A program made the translations under genes and the position numbers. Shown one piece after another: positions 1 through 8,772 of a stretch of DNA of 64,000 bases. The stretch's first letter is position 1; each line of letters begins with the position of its first letter. Origin of the DNA: Salinimicrobium sp963709775 (GTDB lineage Bacteria; Bacteroidota; Bacteroidia; Flavobacteriales; Flavobacteriaceae); NCBI GenBank assembly GCA_963709775.1, contig CAVPXS010000003.1:62001-126000 (forward strand). Direction: 5' to 3'. The notes under the pieces are model-generated. The model had not been told where the DNA came from. It saw only the letters and a list, made by a program, of their open reading frames with translations, and made no database searches.

Positions 1-20
1 TAGGAGGCTAAAATATTTTT

Positions 21-956
21 ATGGAGGAAAAGAAAATTTTACATATCACCAATGGAGATGACCTTTCGGAACAGATCCTTAACCTAAAACTTCCGGGAGA
101 TGTCATCACCTGGCGGGAAATGTTATGTGAAGGCCCTGCCTCCATGGATGTGGGGGACGAAGAGTTTGTAACACTTCGAAAGACTTTTCTTTGCGAGAAA
201 TATAAAATTACAGAGGATAGATACCAGAAAGAATTCCTGGCAGAACTGGTAAAACTGGCCGCCATAAATAATTATGACGAGGTAGTTTTATGGTTTGAGT
301 TCGACCTTTTCTCTCATATGAATATGCTCGCCCTAATTAGTTTCCTGCTTCAGAATAAAAAGACCGGTCCTTTTTCGCTGGTATGTAGCCGTAAATTAAA
401 GGGAGAGGTAGAAATGGCTCCTCTTTCCCAGCTTTCTCCCAAACACCTTAAGGAGCATTACAAGCAAAGAATATCTTTGACCGATGAGGATATTCAAACT
501 GCACAACTTATTTGGGAACTTTACTGCAGTAAAAGCCCTAAACGCCTGGCTTCAGAAATCAAAAAAACTACAAATTTTGAATATCTGTCCAGTTCTATTA
601 GAGCACATATCGAGCGGTTCCCCAGTGTAAAAACAGGGCTAAATACTTTGGAGGTAAATGTTTTAAAACTCATTCGTGAACATAAAATAACATCTGTGAA
701 TCACCTTTTAGGATACGCTTTGCAATACCAGGGTTATTATGGTTATGTAGATGTGCAGATGCAAAGGGTTTTAGATAAACTCAGTCCTTTTTATGAATCT
801 TCAGAGAATGGATTATCTCTAAATGATGATGGCCTTAAAGCCCTAAACGGCACAAAAAATTACTACCAGAATTTAAAGGACGATGAATATTACGGCGGCG
901 TTAGAAAATACGACTTCCTTTACGACCCCGATAACCACGACATATTAAAATTATAA
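21..956 (+). CDS. DUF1835 domain-containing protein
   Basis: A 311-residue soluble protein. The N-terminal third has the DUF1835 signature (HITNGDDL, then a PGDVITWREMLCEGP stretch). The C-terminal third (about residues 205-290) reads like a winged-helix or DUF3658-type module. No signal peptide or membrane segment is visible, so it should be cytoplasmic. The biochemical function of DUF1835 proteins is not established and I do not assign one. It ends one base before the ATG of the nucleoside phosphorylase gene, so the two are probably co-transcribed. The ATG at 21 follows a purine-rich GGAGG at 3-7, but Bacteroidota do not normally depend on such sites. Only 20 bases precede it, so upstream context is missing. 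Confidence 0.85.
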   Translation: MEEKKILHITNGDDLSEQILNLKLPGDVITWREMLCEGPASMDVGDEEFVTLRKTFLCEKYKITEDRYQKEFLAELVKLAAINNYDEVVLWFEFDLFSHMNMLALISFLLQNKKTGPFSLVCSRKLKGEVEMAPLSQLSPKHLKEHYKQRISLTDEDIQTAQLIWELYCSKSPKRLASEIKKTTNFEYLSSSIRAHIERFPSVKTGLNTLEVNVLKLIREHKITSVNHLLGYALQYQGYYGYVDVQMQRVLDKLSPFYESSENGLSLNDDGLKALNGTKNYYQNLKDDEYYGGVRKYDFLYDPDNHDILKL

Positions 957-957
957 C

Positions 958-1833
958 ATGAATCATTTAGCAGCTTCAGAATTAATTCTGAACCCTGACG
1001 GCAGTATATACCACCTCAATTTAAAACCTGAACATCTTGCCGACACCATTTTACTGGTGGGAGATCAAAACCGGGTAGAGAAGATCACCCAATACTTTGA
1101 TAAAGTAGATGTGGTGATTAAAAAAAGAGAATTCCACACCCAAACAGGAGTTTATAAAGGAAAAAGAATTTCGGTAATTTCCACGGGAATTGGAACAGAT
1201 AACATTGATATTGTGCTCAATGAACTTGACGCCCTTGTCAATATCGATTTTGAAACCCGCCAAATCAAAGAAAATAAAACCAGCCTCAATATTATACGTA
1301 TTGGAACTTCGGGATCAATTCAAAAAGATATCCCTGTAGATTCAATTGTGGTAAGCGAACTGGCAGTTGGTTTCGATAGTTTATTGCATTACTACCAGAG
1401 TGATGACGTGCAACTTCAGGATTTTAATGAGGCTATTGAAGATCACCTTAGCACCTATGAAAGAAACAGCAAACCTTATGTAGTTCCTGCCGATTCTTCT
1501 TTGGTCAAAACATTTATGAGTGAAGAGGTGTTTTCCGGTTTTACGGGTTCAAATGTGGGGTTCTATGCACCACAGGGCCGTGTTCTTAGATTACCGCTAA
1601 GGGATGATAACATGAAGGATAAATTGGCAGCTTTCAGCTTTAAAGGAAAAAAGATCACCAATCTTGAAATGGAAACTTCAGCGATATTCGGCCTTTCGAA
1701 AATGCTGGGCCATAAAGCCCTTTCTCTAAACGCGATCATTGCAAACCGGGCAACGGGAAATTTCACCAAAGATGGGGCAAAGGCGGTTGATAACACCATC
1801 AAATATACACTGGAAAAGCTGCTTTCTGTTTAA
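958..1833 (+). CDS. nucleoside phosphorylase (uridine phosphorylase-like, PNP/UDP family)
   Basis: A 291-residue PNP_UDP_1 family enzyme. Members cleave the N-glycosidic bond of (deoxy)nucleosides with phosphate for salvage. Visible family landmarks are the N-terminal phosphate-loop equivalent LVGDQNRV (usually GDPxR), the GTSGSI loop near residue 115, and the NLEMETSAIFGL segment near residue 235, whose Met-Glu pair normally contacts the ribose. Flavobacterial homologues of this length are usually annotated as uridine phosphorylase, but purine versus pyrimidine preference cannot be read from these motifs alone. The start ATG lies one base after the upstream stop codon, which suggests translational coupling to the DUF1835 gene. 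Cytoplasmic; no signal peptide. Confidence 0.85.
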   Translation: MNHLAASELILNPDGSIYHLNLKPEHLADTILLVGDQNRVEKITQYFDKVDVVIKKREFHTQTGVYKGKRISVISTGIGTDNIDIVLNELDALVNIDFETRQIKENKTSLNIIRIGTSGSIQKDIPVDSIVVSELAVGFDSLLHYYQSDDVQLQDFNEAIEDHLSTYERNSKPYVVPADSSLVKTFMSEEVFSGFTGSNVGFYAPQGRVLRLPLRDDNMKDKLAAFSFKGKKITNLEMETSAIFGLSKMLGHKALSLNAIIANRATGNFTKDGAKAVDNTIKYTLEKLLSV

Positions 1834-1899
1834 TTTCATTTAACAGAATATTAAAAGCACGCTAACCTCATATTTGTATTTTTGGCTAAATCCCTCCCT

Positions 1900-3951
1900 A
1901 TGTTAAAGCCTGAAGAGAAAATTACAAGGCATCGCGATTTAAACTGGTTGAGTTTCAATGAAAGAGTGCTTCAGGAAGCACAAAACAGCACCACTCCTTT
2001 GTACGAGAGGCTAAAATTCCTTGCAATTTTCTCAATGAATCTTGATGAGTACTTTCGGGTACGTGTTTCTCAATTAAGGCAGATGAAACGGGTTGAGAAA
2101 AGCATTAGGAAAAAACTTGCACTCAAGCCAAATAAAACGGTAAAGCAAATTCTAAAAGAGGTACGGGAGCAACAGAACAGGTTTGGCGAGATCTACAGGG
2201 AGCAAATCATTCCGGAACTTGAAACCGCCGGAATTTACCTGGTTCACCGGGAAGATTATAATGACCACCAGGAAGAATTTGCCCGCAGGTATTTCAAGAA
2301 AATCAGGGAGTGTATTGAAACGGAGATGTTCGATACTTCCGGTGGGAAAGATTACTTTCTAAAGAACAATGCACTCTATTTCGTAGTTTCCTTTAAAGAT
2401 AAATCTGAATTTGGGGTGGTAAATATTCCGACAGATGAATGCGACAGATTTATAAAATTTTCTACTGAAACCCCGGAACATAAAATCACCTTTTTAGATG
2501 ATATCGTAAAAGTGAATATTCCTGAACTTTTTCCGCAGAAAGAAATTGAAGGGATTTATGAGATCAAACTTTCACGTGATGCCGAATTATATATTGACGA
2601 TGAAATAGACGGGTTGCTGGCCGAAAAGATCTATGAGTCCCTAAAGCAGCGAACAGACGGTCAACCCACAAGATTATTGTATGATGCGGGGATGCCCGAA
2701 GGAGATCAAAAAATTTTGCGGAAAACCCTTAAACTGGGAAAAATTGACATGATGCCCGGTGGCAGGTACCATAATTTTAGCGACTTCTTCTCTTTTCCCG
2801 ATCCCAGTAATAATCCGGCTTTACATTATGAAGACTTACCTCCGGTAAAACATTCGGTATTAGAAAACGCTGAAAATTATTTCACCGAAATTTCCAAAAA
2901 AGACCAGTCGGTGCATTTTCCTTACATGTCATTCGAGTATGTGGAGCGGTTCATACATCAGGCTGCTAATGATCCCCTGGTAAAAGAAATCAAGATCTCC
3001 ATTTACAGAATTGCAGATGAATCTGTGGTGACCTCTGCCCTGCTCTCGGCTCTCGAAAATGGCAAAAAAGTCACCATTTTTATTGAAGCTAAGGCAAGAT
3101 TTGATGAAAGAAATAATATTGACTGGGGACGAAAATTCGAAGAAGCAGGCGCTAAAGTAATTTATAGTTACCCCAAGATTAAAGTGCATTCCAAGATCCT
3201 GCTGGTGAGCCGGGAAGAAAATAATGAACTTAAAGACTATGCCTACATAGGTACAGGAAATTTTAATAGTAAGACTTCCAAAATCTACTGTGACCATGCT
3301 ATTTTTACCGCTCATGAAAAAATAACTTCCGAACTTTCCAGAGTCTTTCTTGTTCTGGAGGGAGAATTAATTATTCCCCGTGCAAAGCGCCTTCTCATAT
3401 CACCTTTTTCCACAAGGAAAACCTTTTCTGACATGATCAACAGAGAGATCACCAATGCCAGGATGGGTAAAAAGGCTGTAATAAAGGCCAAAATGAATAG
3501 CCTGGAAGATAAGGAGATCATTGATCTTTTATATGACGCCAGTGAAGCCGGCGTGAAAGTAAGGCTGCTGGTAAGAGGTTTTACATGCCTGGTGCCGGGT
3601 GTTAAGGATCTAAGTGAGAATATTTACATGACAAGTATTGTCGACAGGTTCCTGGAACACGGCCGAATCTACCTCTTTGAAAATGACGGAAATGAAGAGC
3701 TTTATTTTGGCAGCGCCGACTGGATGACCAGAAACCTGGATCGTAGGATAGAAGTTATTGCTCCGGTCTATGACGAAGATATTGCCAGGGAGTTTAAAGA
3801 TATACTGGAGATCCAGTTCAATGACAATGTCAAAGCCCGAATCCAGGACCCGGAAGAAAAAAACAATTTTGTACAGCAACAACCGGGAGAGAAAAGAATA
3901 AGATCACAGTATGAGATCTACAATTATTTAAAGGAAAAACATGCCTTATGA
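1900..3951 (+). CDS. ppk1: polyphosphate kinase 1
   Basis: PPK1 reversibly transfers the ATP gamma-phosphate onto inorganic polyphosphate. All domains are present in order: PPK N (with DLNWLSFNERVLQEA near residue 15), the middle domain, and the two C-terminal phospholipase D-like domains. The two family histidines are visible: His430 in KVHSKILLV, the expected autophosphorylated residue, and His587 in LEHGRIYLF. Length (683 residues) is normal. I chose the ATG at 1900 because it places the conserved DLNWLSFNERVL block a family-typical distance from the start; a TTG at 1882 would add six residues. The stop overlaps the ATG of the next gene (ATGA), so the two are coupled. Confidence 0.95.
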   Translation: MLKPEEKITRHRDLNWLSFNERVLQEAQNSTTPLYERLKFLAIFSMNLDEYFRVRVSQLRQMKRVEKSIRKKLALKPNKTVKQILKEVREQQNRFGEIYREQIIPELETAGIYLVHREDYNDHQEEFARRYFKKIRECIETEMFDTSGGKDYFLKNNALYFVVSFKDKSEFGVVNIPTDECDRFIKFSTETPEHKITFLDDIVKVNIPELFPQKEIEGIYEIKLSRDAELYIDDEIDGLLAEKIYESLKQRTDGQPTRLLYDAGMPEGDQKILRKTLKLGKIDMMPGGRYHNFSDFFSFPDPSNNPALHYEDLPPVKHSVLENAENYFTEISKKDQSVHFPYMSFEYVERFIHQAANDPLVKEIKISIYRIADESVVTSALLSALENGKKVTIFIEAKARFDERNNIDWGRKFEEAGAKVIYSYPKIKVHSKILLVSREENNELKDYAYIGTGNFNSKTSKIYCDHAIFTAHEKITSELSRVFLVLEGELIIPRAKRLLISPFSTRKTFSDMINREITNARMGKKAVIKAKMNSLEDKEIIDLLYDASEAGVKVRLLVRGFTCLVPGVKDLSENIYMTSIVDRFLEHGRIYLFENDGNEELYFGSADWMTRNLDRRIEVIAPVYDEDIAREFKDILEIQFNDNVKARIQDPEEKNNFVQQQPGEKRIRSQYEIYNYLKEKHAL

Positions 3952-4797
3952 GAAGTATTAAAGTAGGTGGAGTACCTGAACATTTCAATCTTCCCTGGCA
4001 TCTTCTTATCGACGACGGGAAATTTAAAGAGAACGGCCTTGATCTTTCCTGGAGAGATTTTCCCGATGGCACAGGAGCCATGTGCAAAGCCATGCGAAGT
4101 AAAGAAATAGACGTAGCCGTTATTCTTACTGAAGGTATTATAAAGGATATCCATAACGGTAATGATGCTGTGATTGTGCAGGAATACATCGCTTCTCCCC
4201 TTATTTGGGGAATACATGTGGCTGCAGAATCCAACTTCAAAACCCTGGAAGACCTGAAAGATCAAAAAGTCGCCATTAGTAGATATGGATCGGGTTCACA
4301 TTTAATGGCTTATGTAAATGCCAGGAATCTCGGCTGGGATCCTTCCAAATTAGAATTTGAAGTAGTAGGTGATATTGATGGCGCCATTGAAGCCTTGAGA
4401 TCGGGAAAAGCGGGTTATTTCATGTGGGAACATTTCACAACCAAACCCCTGGTAGACAAAGGAATATTCCGGAGGATAGGTGATTGTCCCACGCCATGGT
4501 CCTGTTTTGTCATTGCCGTGAACAAGGACTTTATGGACAGAGAACCGGCCGCAATTCTAACTATGCTCAAGACGTTAAACAATCTAACGAGATCAATTCA
4601 AAGAGATTCCTAAAGTAGAAACGGCTCTTGCAAAGAAATATGACCAGAAGGAGGAAGATATTCAACAGTGGTTAAAGATCACCAACTGGAGTCAAAAACA
4701 ACTTTCGGTTGAGGAGATCCAAAAGGTACAGGAACAACTTAAAGAACTCGGATTAATTTCTGAGATGAAGGACAATCTCGATTTCCTCCCCCACTAA
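3948..4797 (+). pseudogene. ABC-type solute-binding-like protein (NMT1/THI5 fold), frameshifted near its 3' end
   Basis: The first 221 residues match type-2 periplasmic-binding-fold proteins of the SsuA/NMT1/THI5 kind, e.g. VGGVPEHFNLPWHLLIDDG and the hinge region KVAISRYGSGSHLMAYV. There is no signal peptide, unusual for a true transport receptor, so it may act in the cytoplasm. The reading frame stops at 4613, but the +1 frame continues with a plausible C terminus (FKEIPKVETALAKKYDQKE, then SQKQLSVEEIQKVQEQLKEL) to a stop at 4795-4797. The shift lies between about 4588 and 4612, and one surplus A after the ACG codon near 4590 would explain it. A single-base sequencing error is at least as likely as a real lesion. 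It overlaps ppk1 by four bases. Ligand unknown. Confidence 0.7.
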
Positions 4798-4807
4798 AAA
4801 AAATACT

Positions 4808-5455
4808 ATGAACCATATTACAAGATTTACTTTACTCATTTTACTCACCTTCACCCTGCCGGTAGTCGCGCAGGATATTGAATTACAGGAAGTACAGGAA
4901 GACACGATCGCACTTGAGGAGCAATTGCAACAGGAAATGATCTTTAGGAGAGATACTACTAAAAGTGAAGTTCACCTCAATATTTTGAATCTCTTGGTTT
5001 TTGGAGCCCTGGATGTAGGATATGAACGGGTGATCAATGACCATACTTCGGCCGGTGTTGAGATATTTTCTAAAGTCTTCAACAAGAATGAAGGCGAGGA
5101 CGTGGACCTTTCCAAAGTTTACGCCAAGGATTTCTCTATTACCGGAAGGTTTAAATATTTCCTGCAGGAAGAAAATACTGCCTGGGGTTATTATGCAGAA
5201 GCCTTCGGGATGTTTTCCAATGGAGATAACGAAGTGAAAATGGAGTTCGAGGACGCTGAAACAGGAGAGTTAGAAGAAAGGGAAGTACTTATTGAATACA
5301 CAGATATAGGTCTTGGTGTAGGCGTAGGTGGAAAATGGGTGGCTAAACAAGGATTTTTGATCGATGTTTCATTTGGGATTGGAAGAAACCTCTTCGACAA
5401 AAATTCTCCCGATATTATTCTGTTACCTTCAGTTAATGTGGGCTACCGATTCTAA
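4808..5455 (+). CDS. secreted/outer-membrane beta-barrel-like protein of unknown function
   Basis: A 215-residue protein with a clear N-terminal signal peptide (hydrophobic segment TLLILLTFTLPVVA followed by a Q, residues 8-22). The mature part alternates polar and aromatic residues and ends in NVGYRF; a terminal phenylalanine is typical of outer-membrane barrels. An acidic stretch (ELQEVQEDTIALEEQLQQE) follows the signal peptide. It resembles short flavobacterial outer-membrane-beta-barrel or DUF3575-like proteins, but I cannot name the family with certainty. The gene starts 10 bases after the solute-binding-like gene and converges on ung, whose stop lies next to its own. Confidence 0.6.
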   Translation: MNHITRFTLLILLTFTLPVVAQDIELQEVQEDTIALEEQLQQEMIFRRDTTKSEVHLNILNLLVFGALDVGYERVINDHTSAGVEIFSKVFNKNEGEDVDLSKVYAKDFSITGRFKYFLQEENTAWGYYAEAFGMFSNGDNEVKMEFEDAETGELEEREVLIEYTDIGLGVGVGGKWVAKQGFLIDVSFGIGRNLFDKNSPDIILLPSVNVGYRF

Positions 5456-5456
5456 T

Positions 5457-6122
5457 TTACCAGTCTATAGGTTCTTTTCCTAAAGATCTCAGGTATTCAT
5501 TGGTTTTGCTGAAGTGCCTGTTGCCAAACCAGTATCCGCGATTTGCAGCTAATGGAGAAGGATGACCACTGGTGAGCACAAGATGTTTATTCTTATCGAT
5601 CTTTTTACCTTTCTTTTGTGCAGGAGTTCCCCATAATAAAAATACCAGATTCTCCCGCTCTTCCGAAAGAATTGAAATAACAGCATCTGTAAACTTTTCC
5701 CATCCTTTTCTCTGGTGGGAACCGGCTTGTCCCGCCCGCACAGTAAGTGTTGCATTAAGCATCAAAACTCCCTGTTCTGCCCAATGCTGAAGATTTCCGT
5801 GTGCCGGTACAGGTTTTTCCAAATCATCTTTTATCTCTCTAAAAATATTCACCAAAGAAGGTGGAACCTTGGTATTAGGTTGAACAGAGAAACATAATCC
5901 GTGAGCCTGGCCGTAACCATGATAAGGATCCTGTCCAATAATTACCACTTTAGTTTCCTCAAAGGGAGAGAGTTCAAAAGCCTTGAAGATATTATCGGGG
6001 TGGGGAAAACAATCATTCGCTTCATATTCAGCAGTCACAAATTGAAGAAGTTCCTTGAAATAAGGCTTTTCCATTTCATGATTTAACTTTTTTTTCCAAT
6101 TCTGGGTAATGTTAAAGGTCAT
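5457..6122 (-). CDS. ung: uracil-DNA glycosylase, family 1
   Basis: Removes uracil from DNA in base-excision repair. Both signature blocks of family 1 UDGs are intact: the water-activating loop GQDPYHGYGQAHGLCFSV with the catalytic Asp, and the minor-groove loop HPSPLAANRGYWF with the catalytic His. Also visible is VLMLNATLTVRAGQAGSH. I chose the ATG at 6122 (MTFNITQNW, 221 residues), which matches usual family length and start; the open frame extends nine codons further upstream without better support. The stop codon at 5457-5459 sits directly beside the stop of the convergent outer-membrane gene, with no visible hairpin terminator between them. Confidence 0.95.
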   Translation of the reverse strand: MTFNITQNWKKKLNHEMEKPYFKELLQFVTAEYEANDCFPHPDNIFKAFELSPFEETKVVIIGQDPYHGYGQAHGLCFSVQPNTKVPPSLVNIFREIKDDLEKPVPAHGNLQHWAEQGVLMLNATLTVRAGQAGSHQRKGWEKFTDAVISILSEERENLVFLLWGTPAQKKGKKIDKNKHLVLTSGHPSPLAANRGYWFGNRHFSKTNEYLRSLGKEPIDW

Positions 6123-6166
6123 AATTATGGTTAAATTGCGGCTTCCCAAAAATAGGGAAATTTTAT

Positions 6167-8341
6167 ATGATCAAAGTTACAGCCAAGACTCTTCAAGACC
6201 TTGAATTTCCCACAGTTTGTCAGCAGGTTAGCCGATACACGGTTACCGGGCCGGGAAAGGATAAAGCTCTTGAAATAGCTCCTTTTTCCAGTTATCAAAC
6301 ATCACTTTTTTCGCTAAGGCAGACGAATGAATATGTCTCTTCTTACCAGCAGGAAAGTCGCATCCCCAATCACGGGTTTGATGCAATAGATCAGGAAATA
6401 AAATATTTAGGAATTGAAGAAACGCGGCTGGAAGCCTCCAGCTTCAGGAAGATTGGATCAATTTCTGAAACTGCCAATACACTCATAAAGTTCTTTAGAA
6501 AGTTTGAGGAACTCTATCCATGTCTTAACGAAACAGCCTCGGCAGTAGAATATACTCCGGAAATTATTGAAAGGATAAACAAGGTGATTGATCGCTTTGG
6601 AGAGGTGAAAGATGATGCTTCTCCCCTGCTTCAGGAGATAAGAAGAAATATAGGGCACGTAAAAGGGCGAATTAATGCCAGTTTTGGAAGTGCTCTTACC
6701 CACTATAATAATCTTGGATATCTCGATGACATACGCGAGACCGTGGTGGATAATATTCGGGTTCTTGCAGTTTCGGCCATGCACCGGCGCAAGGTGAAAG
6801 GCGGAATTCTGGGCAACTCTAAAACCGGAAGCATCGTATATATTCAGCCGGAAGCAACCTATAATTATACAAGAGAGCTGAACAACCTGGAATATGAGGA
6901 AAAGGAGGAGATCAAAAAGATCCTGAAGGAGCTTACAAACTTCATACGACCTTATCGTCCTTTGTTGATCGATTACCAGGATTTCCTGAGCGATATAGAC
7001 GTTGTTGCGGCAAAGGCCAAGTACGGCATGGAAATGGATGCCGTTATGCCTAAAATCTCTAAGGAGGACCGGGAACTGGAATTAATTGATGCTTACCATC
7101 CCTTGTTGTTGCTCAATAACCGAAAGAAAAACGAAAAAACTTTTCCGCAGACGATCGAATTAAGTAAAGAGCGGCGCATCATCGTAATCTCAGGGCCTAA
7201 TGCAGGTGGTAAGAGTATTACCCTTAAGACAATTGGCCTGCTTCAGGTAATGGTGCAAAGTGGGATGCTCATTCCGGTACACGAATACAGCCGGATGTGT
7301 TTTTTCGATAAGATCCTAACCGATATAGGGGATAATCAGAGTATCGAAAATCATTTGAGCACCTACAGTTACAGGCTTAAGAACATGAATTACTTTCTGA
7401 AAAAGGTGGATGAAAAAACCCTTTTTCTGATAGATGAATTCGGAACAGGAAGTGATCCTGAATTAGGAGGCGCCCTGGCGGAAACTTTTCTGGAGGTATT
7501 CTATGAAAAAGGAGCCTTTGGAATTTTGACCACCCATTACGCCAATTTAAAGATGCTGGCTAATGAGCTGCCGCATGTTATTAATGCAAACATGTTGTTT
7601 GATGCCCGAACCCTGGAGCCTCTTTACAAGCTGCACATGGGAGAAGCCGGTAGCTCCTTTACCTTTGAAGTAGCTCAAAAAAACGGAATTCCCTATAGCC
7701 TCATCAATAGATCAAAAAAGAAGGTTGAACGTGGGAAAATAAGGTTCGATAAAAGTATTGCCGACCTTCAGAAGGAACGATCGAAACTCTCGAAGACGAC
7801 AAATGCTTTAAAGACCAAGGAACAGAAGACAGAATCTGAAAAGAAAAAACTGGAAGAAACAAACGCCCGGATTCAGCAGAAACTGGAGAACTTTCAGGAG
7901 TTGTATGACAGCAATCAGCGGTTGATCTATTTAGGAAACAAGATCAATGAAATAAGTGAAAAGTACTTTCAGAACAAACGCAAAAAAGAGCTAATTGCCG
8001 AATTCCTCAAGATCGTGGAAGTGGAGAATTCCAAACGTAAGAAAGTTACGGCTAAAGAAAAAAAGGTCGAAAAGGCCAAAGAAAAGAAGGTGATGCAGGA
8101 AGCCGAAAAAAAGGTGGAAGAAATAAGAAAGAAGAAAAAAGAAAAACAGGAAAAAGAAACAAAAGAAGAAATTGCAAAACCAAAACCGGTATTAAAAGTG
8201 GGTGACCGGGTGCGAATGCAGGACGGTAAAGCCGTTGGTAGTATTGACAGCATCGAAAAAGGAAATGCTAAGGTCAACTACGGCATTTTCACCACCTCGG
8301 TCTCTGTGGACCAACTGGAACTGGTGCAACGAAAAAAATAG
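6167..8341 (+). CDS. MutS2-like DNA-binding ATPase lacking the Smr domain
   Basis: A 724-residue MutS-family protein. The ATPase core is complete: Walker A GPNAGGKSITLKTIG near residue 342, and Walker B/signature LIDEFGTGSDPELGGALAE near residue 425. As in MutS2 proteins there is no N-terminal mismatch-recognition domain. Residues 530-690 are a highly charged Lys/Glu coiled coil. The C terminus (KVGDRVRMQDGKAVGSI) is a short KOW/SH3-like module, and the Smr endonuclease domain usual in Firmicutes MutS2 is absent. Functions described for MutS2 relatives are anti-recombination and rescue of collided ribosomes; which applies here is unknown. The DCC gene follows by 13 bases. Confidence 0.85.
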   Translation: MIKVTAKTLQDLEFPTVCQQVSRYTVTGPGKDKALEIAPFSSYQTSLFSLRQTNEYVSSYQQESRIPNHGFDAIDQEIKYLGIEETRLEASSFRKIGSISETANTLIKFFRKFEELYPCLNETASAVEYTPEIIERINKVIDRFGEVKDDASPLLQEIRRNIGHVKGRINASFGSALTHYNNLGYLDDIRETVVDNIRVLAVSAMHRRKVKGGILGNSKTGSIVYIQPEATYNYTRELNNLEYEEKEEIKKILKELTNFIRPYRPLLIDYQDFLSDIDVVAAKAKYGMEMDAVMPKISKEDRELELIDAYHPLLLLNNRKKNEKTFPQTIELSKERRIIVISGPNAGGKSITLKTIGLLQVMVQSGMLIPVHEYSRMCFFDKILTDIGDNQSIENHLSTYSYRLKNMNYFLKKVDEKTLFLIDEFGTGSDPELGGALAETFLEVFYEKGAFGILTTHYANLKMLANELPHVINANMLFDARTLEPLYKLHMGEAGSSFTFEVAQKNGIPYSLINRSKKKVERGKIRFDKSIADLQKERSKLSKTTNALKTKEQKTESEKKKLEETNARIQQKLENFQELYDSNQRLIYLGNKINEISEKYFQNKRKKELIAEFLKIVEVENSKRKKVTAKEKKVEKAKEKKVMQEAEKKVEEIRKKKKEKQEKETKEEIAKPKPVLKVGDRVRMQDGKAVGSIDSIEKGNAKVNYGIFTTSVSVDQLELVQRKK

Positions 8342-8354
8342 AAAAAGAAAAATT

Positions 8355-8768
8355 ATGGTAAATTTCCCTGAAAATAAAAAGATCATCCTTTTTGATGGTG
8401 TTTGTAATCTTTGCAACAAAACGGTACAAACAATTATCAAGAATGATGTAGATGATGTCTTTAGATTTGCACCCCTTCAAAGCGATGTGGGCCGTCAAAT
8501 CATTAATGAAAGAGGAATCGACACAGAAAATCTGGATTCGGTAATTCTCATTGAACCCGGAGTTGCTTATTATCACAAGTCAACTGCAGCGATAGAAATA
8601 TCCAAACACCTTAAAGGTTATTCATGGCTCAAGTATTTTAAACCCCTTCCCGAAGGTTTTAGAGATGGCATTTATAGCTTTGTTGCAAATAACCGTTACA
8701 GCTGGTTTGGCAAAAAGGATACCTGCATGACACCTACTCCCGAGCTGCAGGCTCTCTTCCTAAAATAG
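8355..8768 (+). CDS. thiol-disulfide oxidoreductase-like DCC family protein
   Basis: A 137-residue DCC (DUF393) protein. The family motif is plain at the N terminus: ILFDGVCNLCN, giving Asp-Gly-Val-Cys-x-x-Cys, near residues 11-21. The usual tail features WLKYFKPLPEGFRDGIYSFVA and NRYSWFGKKDTC are also present. Family members are thought to be small thioredoxin-like redox proteins, but substrates are not known. No signal peptide, so cytoplasmic. I chose the ATG at 8355 because the conserved domain starts just after it; the open frame upstream overlaps the MutS2-like gene in another phase. It lies 13 bases after that gene and may share its transcript. Confidence 0.9.
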   Translation: MVNFPENKKIILFDGVCNLCNKTVQTIIKNDVDDVFRFAPLQSDVGRQIINERGIDTENLDSVILIEPGVAYYHKSTAAIEISKHLKGYSWLKYFKPLPEGFRDGIYSFVANNRYSWFGKKDTCMTPTPELQALFLK

Positions 8769-8772
8769 TATA